This document shows, one piece after another, positions 8,750-16,780 of a DNA stretch of 64,000 bases (position 1 is its first letter; each line of letters starts with the position of its first letter). The stretch spans positions 62,001-126,000 of the forward strand of contig NZ_RXOM01000068.1 of the NCBI RefSeq assembly GCF_008692195.1, in the 5' to 3' direction. The notes under the pieces are model-generated. The model saw only the letters and a program-made list of their open reading frames with translations, ran no database searches and was not told where the DNA came from. The stretch is from Salegentibacter sp. R32. Lineage in GTDB: Bacteria; Bacteroidota; Bacteroidia; Flavobacteriales; Flavobacteriaceae. The translations under genes were made by a program, and so were the position numbers.

Positions 8750-11700
8750 ATGAGTAAGAAGTTTACTGAATATAAAGGGCTTGACCTTCCTAAAGTTGCA
8801 GAAGAAATCCTTAATTTTTGGAAAGAACAAGACATTTTCGATAAAAGTATAACTACCCGTGAGGGAAAAGAACCTTTTGTATTTTTTGAAGGACCACCTT
8901 CAGCCAATGGTCTTCCCGGTATTCATCACGTGATGGCAAGAAGTATTAAAGATATTTTTTGCCGTTATAAAACCCAAAAAGGCTTTCAAGTAAAACGCAA
9001 AGCCGGATGGGATACACATGGGCTTCCCGTAGAACTTGGCGTAGAAAAAGAACTCGGGATTACCAAAGAAGACATTGGTGATAAAATTTCTGTGGAAGAA
9101 TATAACGAGGCGTGTAAAAACGCTGTGATGCGTTACACCGATGTTTGGTCTGACCTTACTGAAAAAATGGGCTATTGGGTAAATATGGACGACCCGTACA
9201 TTACCTATAAATCCAAATATATGGAAACAGTTTGGTGGCTGCTTTCTGAGATTTATAAAAAAGATTTAATCTATAAAGGCTATACCATTCAGCCTTATTC
9301 ACCAAAAGCAGGAACCGGTTTAAGTTCGCACGAGCTTAACCAACCGGGAACCTATCAAGATGTTACAGATACTACCGTCACTGCTCAGTTTAGATGCCCC
9401 CTAACCCCCGAAGGGGGAATAAAACTTTGGGAGGCTTTTAAAACCTCCCCTCCTTTGGAGGGGTCGGGGGAGGCCTTTCTTATTGCTTGGACCACTACAC
9501 CTTGGACATTGCCGAGTAACACTGCTTTAACCGTTGGGCCTAAGATTGATTATGTATTGGTGAAAACCTACAATCAATATACGTTTGAGCCGATTAATAT
9601 CGTTGTAGCCAAAAATCTGGTAAGTAAAAATTTCAATAAAAAGTTTCATCAAGTTGAAAACGAAGAAACTTTAAAATCATACAAGCAAGGCGATAAGAAA
9701 ATCCCTTATTTAGTACTGAATGAATGTAAAGGAAAAGATTTAGTAGGCATTACCTACGAGCAATTATTGCCTTATGCAAAACCACACGATCATCCTGAAA
9801 ATGCATTCAGAATAATTGCCGGAGATTTTGTAACTACAGAAGATGGTACCGGGATTGTACACACTGCACCTACATTTGGTGCAGACGATGCTTTGGTAGC
9901 CAAGCAAGCTACACCGGAAATTCCGCCGATGTTGGTAGAAGATGAAAACGGAAATTTAGTTCCGTTAGTAGATCTTCAAGGGAAATTCAGACCAGAAATG
10001 GGTGAGTTTGCCGGGAAATATGTGAAGAATGAATATTACGATGCAGAAGATGCTCCTGAAAAATCGGTCGATGTAGAAATTGCCATCAAATTAAAAGAAG
10101 AAAATAGGGCGTTTAATGTCGAAAAATATGTGCACAGTTATCCCAACTGTTGGCGTACCGATAAGCCTATTTTATACTATCCGTTAGACTCTTGGTTCAT
10201 TAAAGTAACCGAGGTAAAAGATCGTATGCACGAATTAAATAAAGGAATCAATTGGAAACCAAAATCTACCGGAGAAGGTCGTTTTGGTAACTGGTTAGCC
10301 AATGCAAACGATTGGAACCTGTCGCGTTCTCGTTTCTGGGGAATCCCACTTCCTATTTGGAGAACCGAAGATGGAAAAGAAGAAAAAATAATCGGTTCGA
10401 TTGCTGAATTGAAAAAAGAAATGCAAAAAGCAGTAGAAGCCGGATTAATGAAGGCCGATGTTTTTGCTGAATTTGAAGTAGGTAATATGAGTGAAGAGAA
10501 CTACGAAAAAGTAGATCTTCATAAAAATGTAGTCGATCAAATTACATTAGTTTCTACAGCAGGAAAACCAATGAAGCGTGAAGCAGATTTAATCGATGTT
10601 TGGTTCGATTCAGGATCCATGCCTTACGCGCAATGGCATTACCCGTTCGAGAAAGCCCCCTCTAACTCCCCCCAAGGGGGAGAACTAACAGTTCCCAATT
10701 ATCAAACAGCTAGAAATTCAGCTTATCAACATTTAAAAGAAAAAGCTGCAGAAAGAAAGAAAAATTCAACTCAGGCAGAAACCATACTTTGGGAAGCGTT
10801 AAAGGGTAAAAAACTGAATGGATATAAGTTTAGAAGAGAGCATATTATTGATGAGTATATAGTAGATTTTGTCTGTCTTGCTAAACAATTGATAGTAGAA
10901 ATTGACGGAGGATATCATCAAGAAGATGAAACGAAGCAAAAGGATGAATTTAGAAGTAAATTTTTAAAAGAAAAATTTGGTTTTAGAACCATTCGTTTTA
11001 CCAATGAAGAAGTGATTGGAGATATTGATGCTGTTTTAGAAAAAATAGAAACGGAGCTTACTTCTCCCCTTGGGGGAGACCGAGAGGGGCTGGTGGCTGA
11101 TTTCATCGCAGAAGGTGTCGATCAAACACGTGGTTGGTTTTATACCTTACATGCAATCGCCACGATGATTTTTGACGATGTTGCTTATAAAAATGTAGTT
11201 TCTAACGGATTGGTGTTAGATAAACACGGTCAAAAAATGTCGAAACGTTTAGGGAACGCCGTAGATCCTTTTGAAACTTTAGCAGCTTTTGGTCCCGATG
11301 CGACGCGTTGGTATATGATTGCCAATGCCAACCCTTGGGATAACTTAAAATTTGATATTGAAGGAATTGCTGAGGTTCGCAGAAAATTCTTCGGAACTTT
11401 ATATAATACCTATTCGTTCTTTTCGTTATATGCGAATATTGATGAATTTACCTATGCAGAAGAAGATGTAAAACTGGAAGACAGACCAGAAATTGACCGT
11501 TGGATTCTTTCAGAATTACATACCTTAATTGGTAAAGTAGATGAATTTTATAATACGTATGAACCTACGAGAGCTGCCAGAGCGATTTCAGAATTCGTAC
11601 AAGAAAACTTAAGTAACTGGTTTGTTCGTTTAAGTAGAAGACGATTCTGGAAGGGCGATTACCAGCAAGATAAAATTTCAGCCTATCAAACACTTTATAC

Positions 11701-12595
11701 GTGTTTAGAAACGGTAGCAAAGTTAGGTGCACCAATCGCTCCATTTTACATGGATAGACTTTACAAAGATTTAACGAATGCTACACAAAAAGAAGAATTT
11801 GAAAGTGTACATTTGGCCGCCTTTCCAGTTCAAGATGAATCGTTTATCGATAAATCATTAGAACGTAAAATGGAAATGGCACAAATTATTTCTTCTTTAG
11901 TGTTATCACTACGTAAGAAAGAAATGATTAAAGTAAGGCAACCTTTACAACGAGTAATGGTTCCAGTTTTAGACCCAAATGTAAAAGAGCAAATTTTAGA
12001 AGTGGCTGAATTGATTAAATCTGAAGTAAACGTAAAAGAAATCGAAATGATTGATGATGCTTCAGGTATTTTGGTGAAAAATATCAAACCCAATTTTAGA
12101 ACATTAGGTCCAAAATTTGGGAAAGAGATGAAACACGTGGTTTCGGTTATTAATCAACTGGAATCGGCTGATATTGCTGCAATAGAGAGAGATGGAGAGT
12201 TAAATGTTGATATTAATGGAAAAATGACTACTTTGCAGCTCGATGATGTCGAAATTACCTCAGAAGATATTGAAGGTTGGTTGGTAGCAAGCAACGCAGG
12301 TTTAACCGTTGCATTGGATGTTACCCTTAATGACGAATTGAAAAAAGAAGGTATTGCACGGGAATTGGTCAACAGGATTCAAAACCTTCGTAAAGATTCC
12401 GGTTTTGAGGTAACCGATAAAATTGATATTAAACTATTAAAAGACGGTGTGGTCGAGGACGCTGTTCAAGATAATCTAGAATATATTAAGAATGAAACAC
12501 TTACTGCAAATCTCGAACTGGCAGATAAGTTAGATAGTGGGGAAGAAATTAATTTTGACGATGTAAACACCCAGCTATTGATTAATAAACATTAA
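8750..12595 (+). CDS. ileS: Isoleucyl-tRNA synthetase (IleRS2 type) carrying two in-frame insertions, one a DUF559 nuclease domain
   Basis: The 1281-codon gene charges tRNA-Ile with isoleucine. Landmarks in order: FFEGPPSANGLPGIHH, where residues 57-60 read GIHH instead of HxGH; the editing domain with AWTTTPWTLPSN; DVWFDSG; GVDQTRGWFYTLHA; KMSKR at 829-833; and an anticodon-binding and C-terminal extension region of eukaryal/IleRS2 type (KPNFRTLGPKFGK). The expected length is about 1,130. The excess comes from a GC-rich palindromic stretch at residues about 216-242 and a DUF559 insertion at about 636-781. The frame stays open throughout, so the product is presumably full length and functional, but whether the insertions are kept in the mature protein is not known. 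It leads a group with the DksA-like gene. The start ATG is well placed for the conserved N-terminus. Confidence 0.95.
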   Translation: MSKKFTEYKGLDLPKVAEEILNFWKEQDIFDKSITTREGKEPFVFFEGPPSANGLPGIHHVMARSIKDIFCRYKTQKGFQVKRKAGWDTHGLPVELGVEKELGITKEDIGDKISVEEYNEACKNAVMRYTDVWSDLTEKMGYWVNMDDPYITYKSKYMETVWWLLSEIYKKDLIYKGYTIQPYSPKAGTGLSSHELNQPGTYQDVTDTTVTAQFRCPLTPEGGIKLWEAFKTSPPLEGSGEAFLIAWTTTPWTLPSNTALTVGPKIDYVLVKTYNQYTFEPINIVVAKNLVSKNFNKKFHQVENEETLKSYKQGDKKIPYLVLNECKGKDLVGITYEQLLPYAKPHDHPENAFRIIAGDFVTTEDGTGIVHTAPTFGADDALVAKQATPEIPPMLVEDENGNLVPLVDLQGKFRPEMGEFAGKYVKNEYYDAEDAPEKSVDVEIAIKLKEENRAFNVEKYVHSYPNCWRTDKPILYYPLDSWFIKVTEVKDRMHELNKGINWKPKSTGEGRFGNWLANANDWNLSRSRFWGIPLPIWRTEDGKEEKIIGSIAELKKEMQKAVEAGLMKADVFAEFEVGNMSEENYEKVDLHKNVVDQITLVSTAGKPMKREADLIDVWFDSGSMPYAQWHYPFEKAPSNSPQGGELTVPNYQTARNSAYQHLKEKAAERKKNSTQAETILWEALKGKKLNGYKFRREHIIDEYIVDFVCLAKQLIVEIDGGYHQEDETKQKDEFRSKFLKEKFGFRTIRFTNEEVIGDIDAVLEKIETELTSPLGGDREGLVADFIAEGVDQTRGWFYTLHAIATMIFDDVAYKNVVSNGLVLDKHGQKMSKRLGNAVDPFETLAAFGPDATRWYMIANANPWDNLKFDIEGIAEVRRKFFGTLYNTYSFFSLYANIDEFTYAEEDVKLEDRPEIDRWILSELHTLIGKVDEFYNTYEPTRAARAISEFVQENLSNWFVRLSRRRFWKGDYQQDKISAYQTLYTCLETVAKLGAPIAPFYMDRLYKDLTNATQKEEFESVHLAAFPVQDESFIDKSLERKMEMAQIISSLVLSLRKKEMIKVRQPLQRVMVPVLDPNVKEQILEVAELIKSEVNVKEIEMIDDASGILVKNIKPNFRTLGPKFGKEMKHVVSVINQLESADIAAIERDGELNVDINGKMTTLQLDDVEITSEDIEGWLVASNAGLTVALDVTLNDELKKEGIARELVNRIQNLRKDSGFEVTDKIDIKLLKDGVVEDAVQDNLEYIKNETLTANLELADKLDSGEEINFDDVNTQLLINKH
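9396..9473. repeat. GC-rich palindromic element inserted in frame in ileS (short form)
   Basis: A C-run/G-run block unlike the AT-rich gene around it. CCCCC-GAA-GGGGG occurs at about 9404-9416, GGGAGG (9429-9434) pairs with CCTCCC (9444-9449), and CCCCTCC-TTT-GGAGGGG lies at about 9447-9463. The outer ends, starting GCCCCCTAACCCCC and ending GGGTCGGGGGAGGC, are roughly inverted copies. Translated, it gives PLTPEGG and SPPLEGSGEA, low-complexity peptides lying between QFR and LIAWTTTPWT of the editing domain. It does not carry a nuclease. I read it as a short relative of the larger element at 10655, perhaps having replaced a native loop. Confidence 0.7.
10655..10686 (+). repeat. Left terminal arm of the DUF559 element
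   Basis: GC-rich arm with a perfect 7-base stem CTCCCCC/GGGGGAG around CAA. Encoded residues are APSNSPQGGEL. It pairs imperfectly with the right arm at 11062-11092. Confidence 0.7.
11062..11092 (-). repeat. Right terminal arm of the DUF559 element
   Basis: Its reverse complement begins CAGCCCCTCTCGGTCTCCCC and aligns with the left arm apart from a few substitutions, giving terminal inverted repeats of about 30 bases. Encoded residues are SPLGGDREGL. Confidence 0.7.
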
Positions 12596-12599
12596 GTCT

Positions 12600-12983
12600 A
12601 TGGCAACAGAAGTTAAAGAACATTACAGTGATAAAGAGTTAGAAGAATTCAAATCACTTATTTTGGCGAAAATCGAAAAAGCACAAACTCAGTTAGAGAT
12701 GTATAAAAGTGCCTATACCAACAATAGTAGTAATGGTACTGATGATACCTCGCCAACCTTTAAAGCCTTTGATGAAGGAAGTGAAACCATGAGTAAAGAA
12801 GCAAACTCTCAGTTAGCTACCCGTCAAGAAAAGTTCATCAGGGATTTAAAAAATGCCTTAATCCGTATTGAAAATAAAACTTACGGGATTTGCCGAGTTA
12901 CCGGTAAATTAATTAATAAGGAGCGTTTAAAATTAGTCCCTCATGCAACATTGAGCATCGAGGCTAAAAACATGCAGAAATAA
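12600..12983 (+). CDS. TraR/DksA family protein with degenerate zinc finger
   Basis: The 127-residue protein has the layout of small DksA/TraR-like regulators: an N-terminal helical pair (KELEEFKSLILAKIEKAQTQ), the acidic tip region SETMSKEANSQLATRQEKFI, and a C-terminal module YGICRVTGKLINKERLKLVP. Canonical members have four zinc cysteines (CxxC...CxxC). Only one Cys remains here, so the finger is probably zinc-free, as in other flavobacterial copies beside ileS. DksA proteins bind the RNA polymerase secondary channel. Whether this one does is inference. It starts 4 bases after the ileS stop, so it is co-transcribed, and it ends just before a strong terminator. Confidence 0.85.
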   Translation: MATEVKEHYSDKELEEFKSLILAKIEKAQTQLEMYKSAYTNNSSNGTDDTSPTFKAFDEGSETMSKEANSQLATRQEKFIRDLKNALIRIENKTYGICRVTGKLINKERLKLVPHATLSIEAKNMQK

Positions 12984-13009
12984 ATAAAGGTTATTTAAAC
13001 TGAATAATA

Positions 13010-13037
13010 AAAACGTTCCTATCTTGGAGCGTTTTTT
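13010..13037 (+). terminator. Rho-independent terminator after the ileS/DksA-like unit
   Basis: AAAACGTTCC (13010-13019) pairs with GGAGCGTTTT (13026-13035), 10 pairs including one G-T, followed by a T-rich tract GTTTTTTG. It ends only about six bases before the ATG of the next gene. Confidence 0.85.
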
Positions 13038-13042
13038 GTTTT

Positions 13043-13678
13043 ATGGAATTTATGTTTTTTAAAAAGCTATTTATTGTTGGTATTTTCATTTTCGGCGATT
13101 TGCTTTGGGCTCAAAGGCAAAATATAAAAACGATTGATGCTGAAAATATTCAAGAAATCGTAATTCTGGCTGATGAAATTTTTCAGGTTGAAATAAATAC
13201 TACTTCCAGGAATTCCGTGGAAATTAAAAGTATTTCTGAAGGGGAATATCTTCAAAATATTCATTTGCAATCAGAGATTGAAGGGGAAAAATTAATATTA
13301 ACTTCTACTTACCAAGAAATTTTAACCAGTGGGTTCGATAAATTGAGCGCCCATAAAGTTTACGCTGTTAACCTTCAACTCATCATTCCTAGAAATTTAA
13401 AAGTTACTGTTATTTCTAATTTAGCGTCGGTTTATGCTCAAGGAAGTTATCACTATTTTGAAGCTGAATTAAAATCAGGACGCTGTGAACTTACTCATTT
13501 TAAAGGGGAAGCTTTGATTAATACTTTTGGCGGTGATGTGTTGGTGAAAACCGGTAATGCAAATGTAGAAGCGCAAACAAATCATGGCAAAATGCAAGTT
13601 GATAAAAGCTTAAACTTTGGTGAGCTAATTCGTATAAAATCTATTTCAGGAGATATAAAAGTAATGAAAACTCAATAA
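13043..13678 (+). CDS. Secreted hypothetical protein, beta-rich (DUF4097-like)
   Basis: The 211-residue protein has an N-terminal hydrophobic signal segment ending near LLWAQ (residues 1-23). The body alternates short hydrophobic and polar strands, for example IQEIVILADEIFQVEINTTS, VEIKSISEG and IRIKSISGDIKV. This resembles the repetitive strands of DUF4097 / auto-transporter-adhesin-head-like proteins, which are often surface or periplasmic. No catalytic motif is visible. A second in-frame ATG at 13052 is an equally good start. The gene begins directly after a terminator and is followed 31 bases later by lspA, so it may be read with lspA. Function is not recognised. Confidence 0.7.
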   Translation: MEFMFFKKLFIVGIFIFGDLLWAQRQNIKTIDAENIQEIVILADEIFQVEINTTSRNSVEIKSISEGEYLQNIHLQSEIEGEKLILTSTYQEILTSGFDKLSAHKVYAVNLQLIIPRNLKVTVISNLASVYAQGSYHYFEAELKSGRCELTHFKGEALINTFGGDVLVKTGNANVEAQTNHGKMQVDKSLNFGELIRIKSISGDIKVMKTQ

Positions 13679-13709
13679 AAAATGTATTTTTACCGCCAAA
13701 AGCAATGAG

Positions 13710-14321
13710 ATGTCGTTAAAGAAAGCAACACTCTTTATTATACTGGTTTTAATTATAGATCAAGTTTCAAAGATTTATATTAAAACTAACTTTGTATTAG
13801 GTGAAGAAGTAAAAGTCTTCGATTGGTTTAGAATACTTTTTGTTGAAAATGAAGGAATGGCCTGGGGAGCAAAAATCCCCGGTGAATATGGTAAATTAAT
13901 CCTAACCCTTTTTAGGTTGGTAGCCATTTGTGGTATTGGCTATTGGCTTTGGGATTCAGTAAAGAAAAAAGGGTCAGCGATTTTAGTCATTGCCGTTTCC
14001 TTGATATTTGCTGGAGCTTTTGGAAATATTATCGATTCTGTTGTCTACGGAATGATTTTTAGCGATAGCCATGGTGAATTGGCTACTTTATTTCCACCGG
14101 AAGGAGGTTATGGAACTTTATTTCACGGAAAGGTCGTAGATATGCTTTACTTTCCACTTTGGAACGGCTACCTTCCCGAATGGATACCTGTTTGGGGCGG
14201 ACAGTATTTTACCTTTTTTGAACCGGTTTTTAATATTGCCGATTCAGCAATAACCGTTGGTGTTGCTCTATTAATTATCTTTAATAAAAAAGCTTTTCCT
14301 AAAGATAAGAAAGAAGAATAG
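13710..14321 (+). CDS. lspA: Lipoprotein signal peptidase (signal peptidase II)
   Basis: The 203-residue inner-membrane aspartic protease cleaves signal peptides of diacylated prolipoproteins. Four membrane segments are visible. The conserved blocks are VENEGMAWG, GAFGNIIDSVVYG with Asp109, and FNIADSAITVGV with Asp178; the two aspartates are the catalytic dyad. The enzyme is longer than the E. coli type because of an insertion of about 40 residues between the aspartates, ending in WIPVWGGQYFTFFEPVF, a known feature of Bacteroidota LspA. Predicted substrates in this window include GldD, the M23 lipoprotein and the DUF4374 lipoprotein. Position close to ileS matches common bacterial synteny. 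Confidence 0.95.
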   Translation: MSLKKATLFIILVLIIDQVSKIYIKTNFVLGEEVKVFDWFRILFVENEGMAWGAKIPGEYGKLILTLFRLVAICGIGYWLWDSVKKKGSAILVIAVSLIFAGAFGNIIDSVVYGMIFSDSHGELATLFPPEGGYGTLFHGKVVDMLYFPLWNGYLPEWIPVWGGQYFTFFEPVFNIADSAITVGVALLIIFNKKAFPKDKKEE

Positions 14322-14349
14322 GAGTTAAAAGAAAGAAAGCTTATTTTTC

Positions 14350-14919
14350 TTATTGATTAAACTCATAGATTTTTTCAGGAGTCACACAGTAATCCAATCC
14401 AATATCGTTGACGTTGGTATCATTAATTTTATCTAAAGCCTCAAAAAAGGAAAGTCCGATTTTTATAGCATCATCTTTACATTCTTTTAAAAAACGGTCG
14501 TAAAAACCTTTTCCGTAGCCAATACGTTCTCCTTTTTTATCAAAAGCTAACAACGGAATAAAAACAACATCTACTTCTTGGGCAGGAATTTCAATACCAT
14601 ACATAGGTTCTGGAATTCCCCAGCTATTAGCTTTGAGCGGAGTAGCATCTGTGAGTAAAAAATGTTGCATGCTTAAGCTATCGAAGTCACTTTTGGAAAC
14701 TACAGCGTTTTTATCTTTTCCATTTAAAATATGTAGGATAAATTCAGTATTAACTTCTTTTAAATGGGTAATGGATAGAAAAATATGATAAAAAGAATAG
14801 TTCCAAATGGGAAGCTCTAAAAGTTTATTGGCAATAGTTAAACTTTTATCTTCAATCTCTTCCTCAGAAAGTTTATCTCTTTTTTTTTTGAATGCTATTC
14901 TAATATCTTTCTTTTTCAT
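14350..14919 (-). CDS. 5-formyltetrahydrofolate cyclo-ligase
   Basis: The 189-residue enzyme converts 5-formyl-THF to 5,10-methenyl-THF using ATP, recycling a dead-end folate. It opens with [20 protein letters not shown], the usual KxxlRkxxkxxR start. Later comes the nucleotide/folate signature [27 protein letters not shown] (written here only as the block around residues 119-145), whose G-x-GKG-x-YDR part is diagnostic. The length fits the family. It is convergent with lspA and stands 8 bases downstream of the M14-type deacylase gene on the same strand, so it is probably the last gene of the rimB-rimK-deacylase run. Confidence 0.92.
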   Translation of the reverse strand: MKKKDIRIAFKKKRDKLSEEEIEDKSLTIANKLLELPIWNYSFYHIFLSITHLKEVNTEFILHILNGKDKNAVVSKSDFDSLSMQHFLLTDATPLKANSWGIPEPMYGIEIPAQEVDVVFIPLLAFDKKGERIGYGKGFYDRFLKECKDDAIKIGLSFFEALDKINDTNVNDIGLDYCVTPEKIYEFNQ

Positions 14920-14927
14920 ACAATTAA

Positions 14928-15899
14928 TTATCCTTTAGAAATATGAAAAATGGCATCGCCTTGGTAAACAATTGGTGATTGATTAATATTAATGACATAT
15001 CCGGTTTGCGTCGCTTTCACTTTATGGCGAAACTGTCCGTAAGGGTCGGTGATAATAGCGATATATTCCCCTTTTTCTACCTTTTTTCCTATGGGAATTT
15101 TCATATGAAGCAAACCACTATATTTAGCGCGGGTCCAAGTACTGTCCTCTACAATTACGATAGAGTGGTGAGCTGCTTTAGAAACGCTAAAATCTTGCCT
15201 TAGCATTCCTAAATGAGCCAATACTCGCTGAATTCCTTCTACTCCAATCTTGGCAATTTCCTTGTTGCTATCTAACGATTTTCCGCCTTCAAAAAGTAAA
15301 ACCGATTTCCCTAAGTTCATACAAGACTTTCGGTAAGATTTAGAAATGGTTTTGGAATAAACAATAAAAGGAGCATTGAAAATTTGTGCTAGTTTTATAA
15401 GGTTTTCATCCCTTTTATCTATTCTAATTTGTGCAGCGTTAAATCGGCTGGAACCTCCGGTGTGGAAATCTAAGCAATAATCAGCTACCGGTAAGATTTC
15501 TTCCGTAAATTGATAGGCAACGCGACTTGCCAAAGGTCCTTTTTTAGAGCCCGGAAACATTCGGTTGAGGTCTCTTCCGTCTGGGAATTCACGTTTTAAG
15601 TTTAAAAAACCAAATACGTTGACCACTGGGATACAAATAATAGTTCCTTTAGCGGGTTTGTTGATTCCTTTAGCGATGGTTTGGCGTACAATCTCAACTC
15701 CATTAATCTCATCGCCATGAATTCCGCCAGTAATTAAAACTACTGGTCCCGGCACGGTAGACCGTTCCACAATAATAGGAACTTCTACTGCGGTAGTGGT
15801 ATAAAGTTTTGCCGTATTAAAGTTGATTTTAGCACTTTGCCCCGGCTTAATTTTTTTATTTAATAAAGTAAGAACGTTTTGCTCGTCGATGCCTGCCAT
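14928..15899 (-). CDS. Succinylglutamate desuccinylase/aspartoacylase (M14) family protein
   Basis: A predicted zinc-dependent deacylase of 323 residues from the start chosen here. The zinc site is [10 protein letters not shown] (His-x-x-Glu), with a third ligand in [27 protein letters not shown] and [14 protein letters not shown] complete the family core. The C-terminal beta region ends [18 protein letters not shown]. The frame stays open upstream to 15968, deep inside rimK. I prefer ATG 15899, just after the rimK stop, because conserved homology begins at [11 protein letters not shown] 15911 is possible. Being third in a run after a RimB-like protease and rimK suggests a part in removing or processing amino-acid tails, but that is inference. 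Confidence 0.82.
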   Translation of the reverse strand: MAGIDEQNVLTLLNKKIKPGQSAKINFNTAKLYTTTAVEVPIIVERSTVPGPVVLITGGIHGDEINGVEIVRQTIAKGINKPAKGTIICIPVVNVFGFLNLKREFPDGRDLNRMFPGSKKGPLASRVAYQFTEEILPVADYCLDFHTGGSSRFNAAQIRIDKRDENLIKLAQIFNAPFIVYSKTISKSYRKSCMNLGKSVLLFEGGKSLDSNKEIAKIGVEGIQRVLAHLGMLRQDFSVSKAAHHSIVIVEDSTWTRAKYSGLLHMKIPIGKKVEKGEYIAIITDPYGQFRHKVKATQTGYVININQSPIVYQGDAIFHISKG

Positions 15900-15903
15900 A
15901 CTT

Positions 15904-16776
15904 TTATACATGTTTTTCGATGTACCGGATAATGCTTTTGGCAATATCTTTATTGGTAGCTTTCTCAATTCCTTCTAATCCCGGAGAAGAATTTACTTCC
16001 AAAATTAATGGTCCACGGCTACTTTGTAGCATATCTACTCCTGCTACTCCTAATCCCATTGCTTTCGTAGCTTTAACTGCTGCAATTTCTTCTTCATCAG
16101 TTAACTCGATAACTGCTGCGCTACCGCCACGGTGAAGGTTGGAGCGAAACTCGCCTTCTTTTCCTTGACGTTTCATAGCACCAACTACGTGACCATCTAC
16201 CACAAACGCCCTAATATCGGCACCCTTGGCTTCTTTAATAAATTCCTGAACAATTACCCTTGCTTGCAATCCGTTAAAAGCTTCAATCACCGATTCTGCA
16301 GCATTTTTGGTTTCAGCTAAAACAACTCCCAAACCTTGCGTTCCTTCCAATAACTTAATCACTAAAGGGACTCCGCCTACTTGTTTAATTACGCCTTCCA
16401 CATCACGGGAGTAATTGGTGAACACGGTTTTTGGCAATCCAATTCTTGCTCGGGAAAGCACTTGTAAGCTTCTTAGTTTATCGCGGCTTCTTACCAAAGC
16501 TTCAGAATCTGTGGTGGTAAAAGCACCCATCATTTCAAACTGACGAACTACTGCCGTCCCATAAAAAGTTACGGAAGAACCAATTCTTGGGATAATAGCA
16601 TCTACATTTTCAATATAACCGCCTTTGTAATAGATATTGGGTTTGCGTTTTTCAATAACAATATCACATTTTAGCGGGTCTATTACTTCAACCTCGTGCT
16701 TACGCTTTTTAGCCGCTTCAATTAAACGTTGAGTGGAATACAGTTTAGGGTTTCTGGATAATATTTTAATATTCAT
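15904..16776 (-). CDS. rimK: Ribosomal protein S6 glutamate ligase family, ATP-grasp (RimK)
   Basis: The 290-residue ATP-grasp enzyme is of the RimK type, which adds glutamates to the C-terminus of ribosomal protein S6. It starts [20 protein letters not shown] and has the RimK blocks [44 protein letters not shown] (ATP-binding glycine loop), [16 protein letters not shown] and [15 protein letters not shown] (magnesium/ATP Asn and Glu). The length matches E. coli RimK (300). It follows the RimB-like protease by 4 bases and precedes the M14-type enzyme, a compact operon that can write and perhaps erase poly-glutamate tags. Confidence 0.93.
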   Translation of the reverse strand: MNIKILSRNPKLYSTQRLIEAAKKRKHEVEVIDPLKCDIVIEKRKPNIYYKGGYIENVDAIIPRIGSSVTFYGTAVVRQFEMMGAFTTTDSEALVRSRDKLRSLQVLSRARIGLPKTVFTNYSRDVEGVIKQVGGVPLVIKLLEGTQGLGVVLAETKNAAESVIEAFNGLQARVIVQEFIKEAKGADIRAFVVDGHVVGAMKRQGKEGEFRSNLHRGGSAAVIELTDEEEIAAVKATKAMGLGVAGVDMLQSSRGPLILEVNSSPGLEGIEKATNKDIAKSIIRYIEKHV

Positions 16777-16780
16777 ATTT

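Larger units (their letters stand above)
10655..11092 (+). mobile_element. Intragenic DUF559 element with inverted terminal palindromes, inside ileS
   Basis: About 438 bases (146 codons) are inserted in frame between the IleRS segments WHYPFE and ADFIAEG. The left arm (10655-10686) starts AGCCCCCTCTAACTCCCCCC and holds the hairpin CTCCCCC-CAA-GGGGGAG. The right arm (about 11062-11092) reads as an imperfect reverse copy ending GAGAGGGGCT. The interior encodes a complete DUF559 domain: AETILWEALK with Glu677, FRREH at 694-698, Asp706-Phe, and VEIDGG with Glu717 and Asp719. These are the expected PD-(D/E)XK/Vsr-like catalytic and core residues. There is no intein-type splice junction and no separate start or stop. 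I infer a selfish or homing-like element tolerated as a protein insertion. Confidence 0.75.

Noticed and set aside
9396-9473. Frameshift or sequencing error in ileS
   Set aside because: The frame continues without a stop and resumes exactly at the conserved AWTTTPWTLPSN block.
10655-11092. Intein or group I/II intron inside ileS
   Set aside because: No intein blocks or terminal His-Asn/Cys-Ser junctions, too short for a group II intron, and the reading frame is open through the whole element.
10918-11106. Antisense frames opposite the DUF559 element and other long genes as real genes
   Set aside because: They are low-complexity Ser/Leu-rich shadows of the coding strand without starts, motifs or spacing of their own.
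15900-15968. Start of the M14-type gene at 15968
   Set aside because: This would overlap rimK by 65 bases and adds residues that are only rimK read in another frame.
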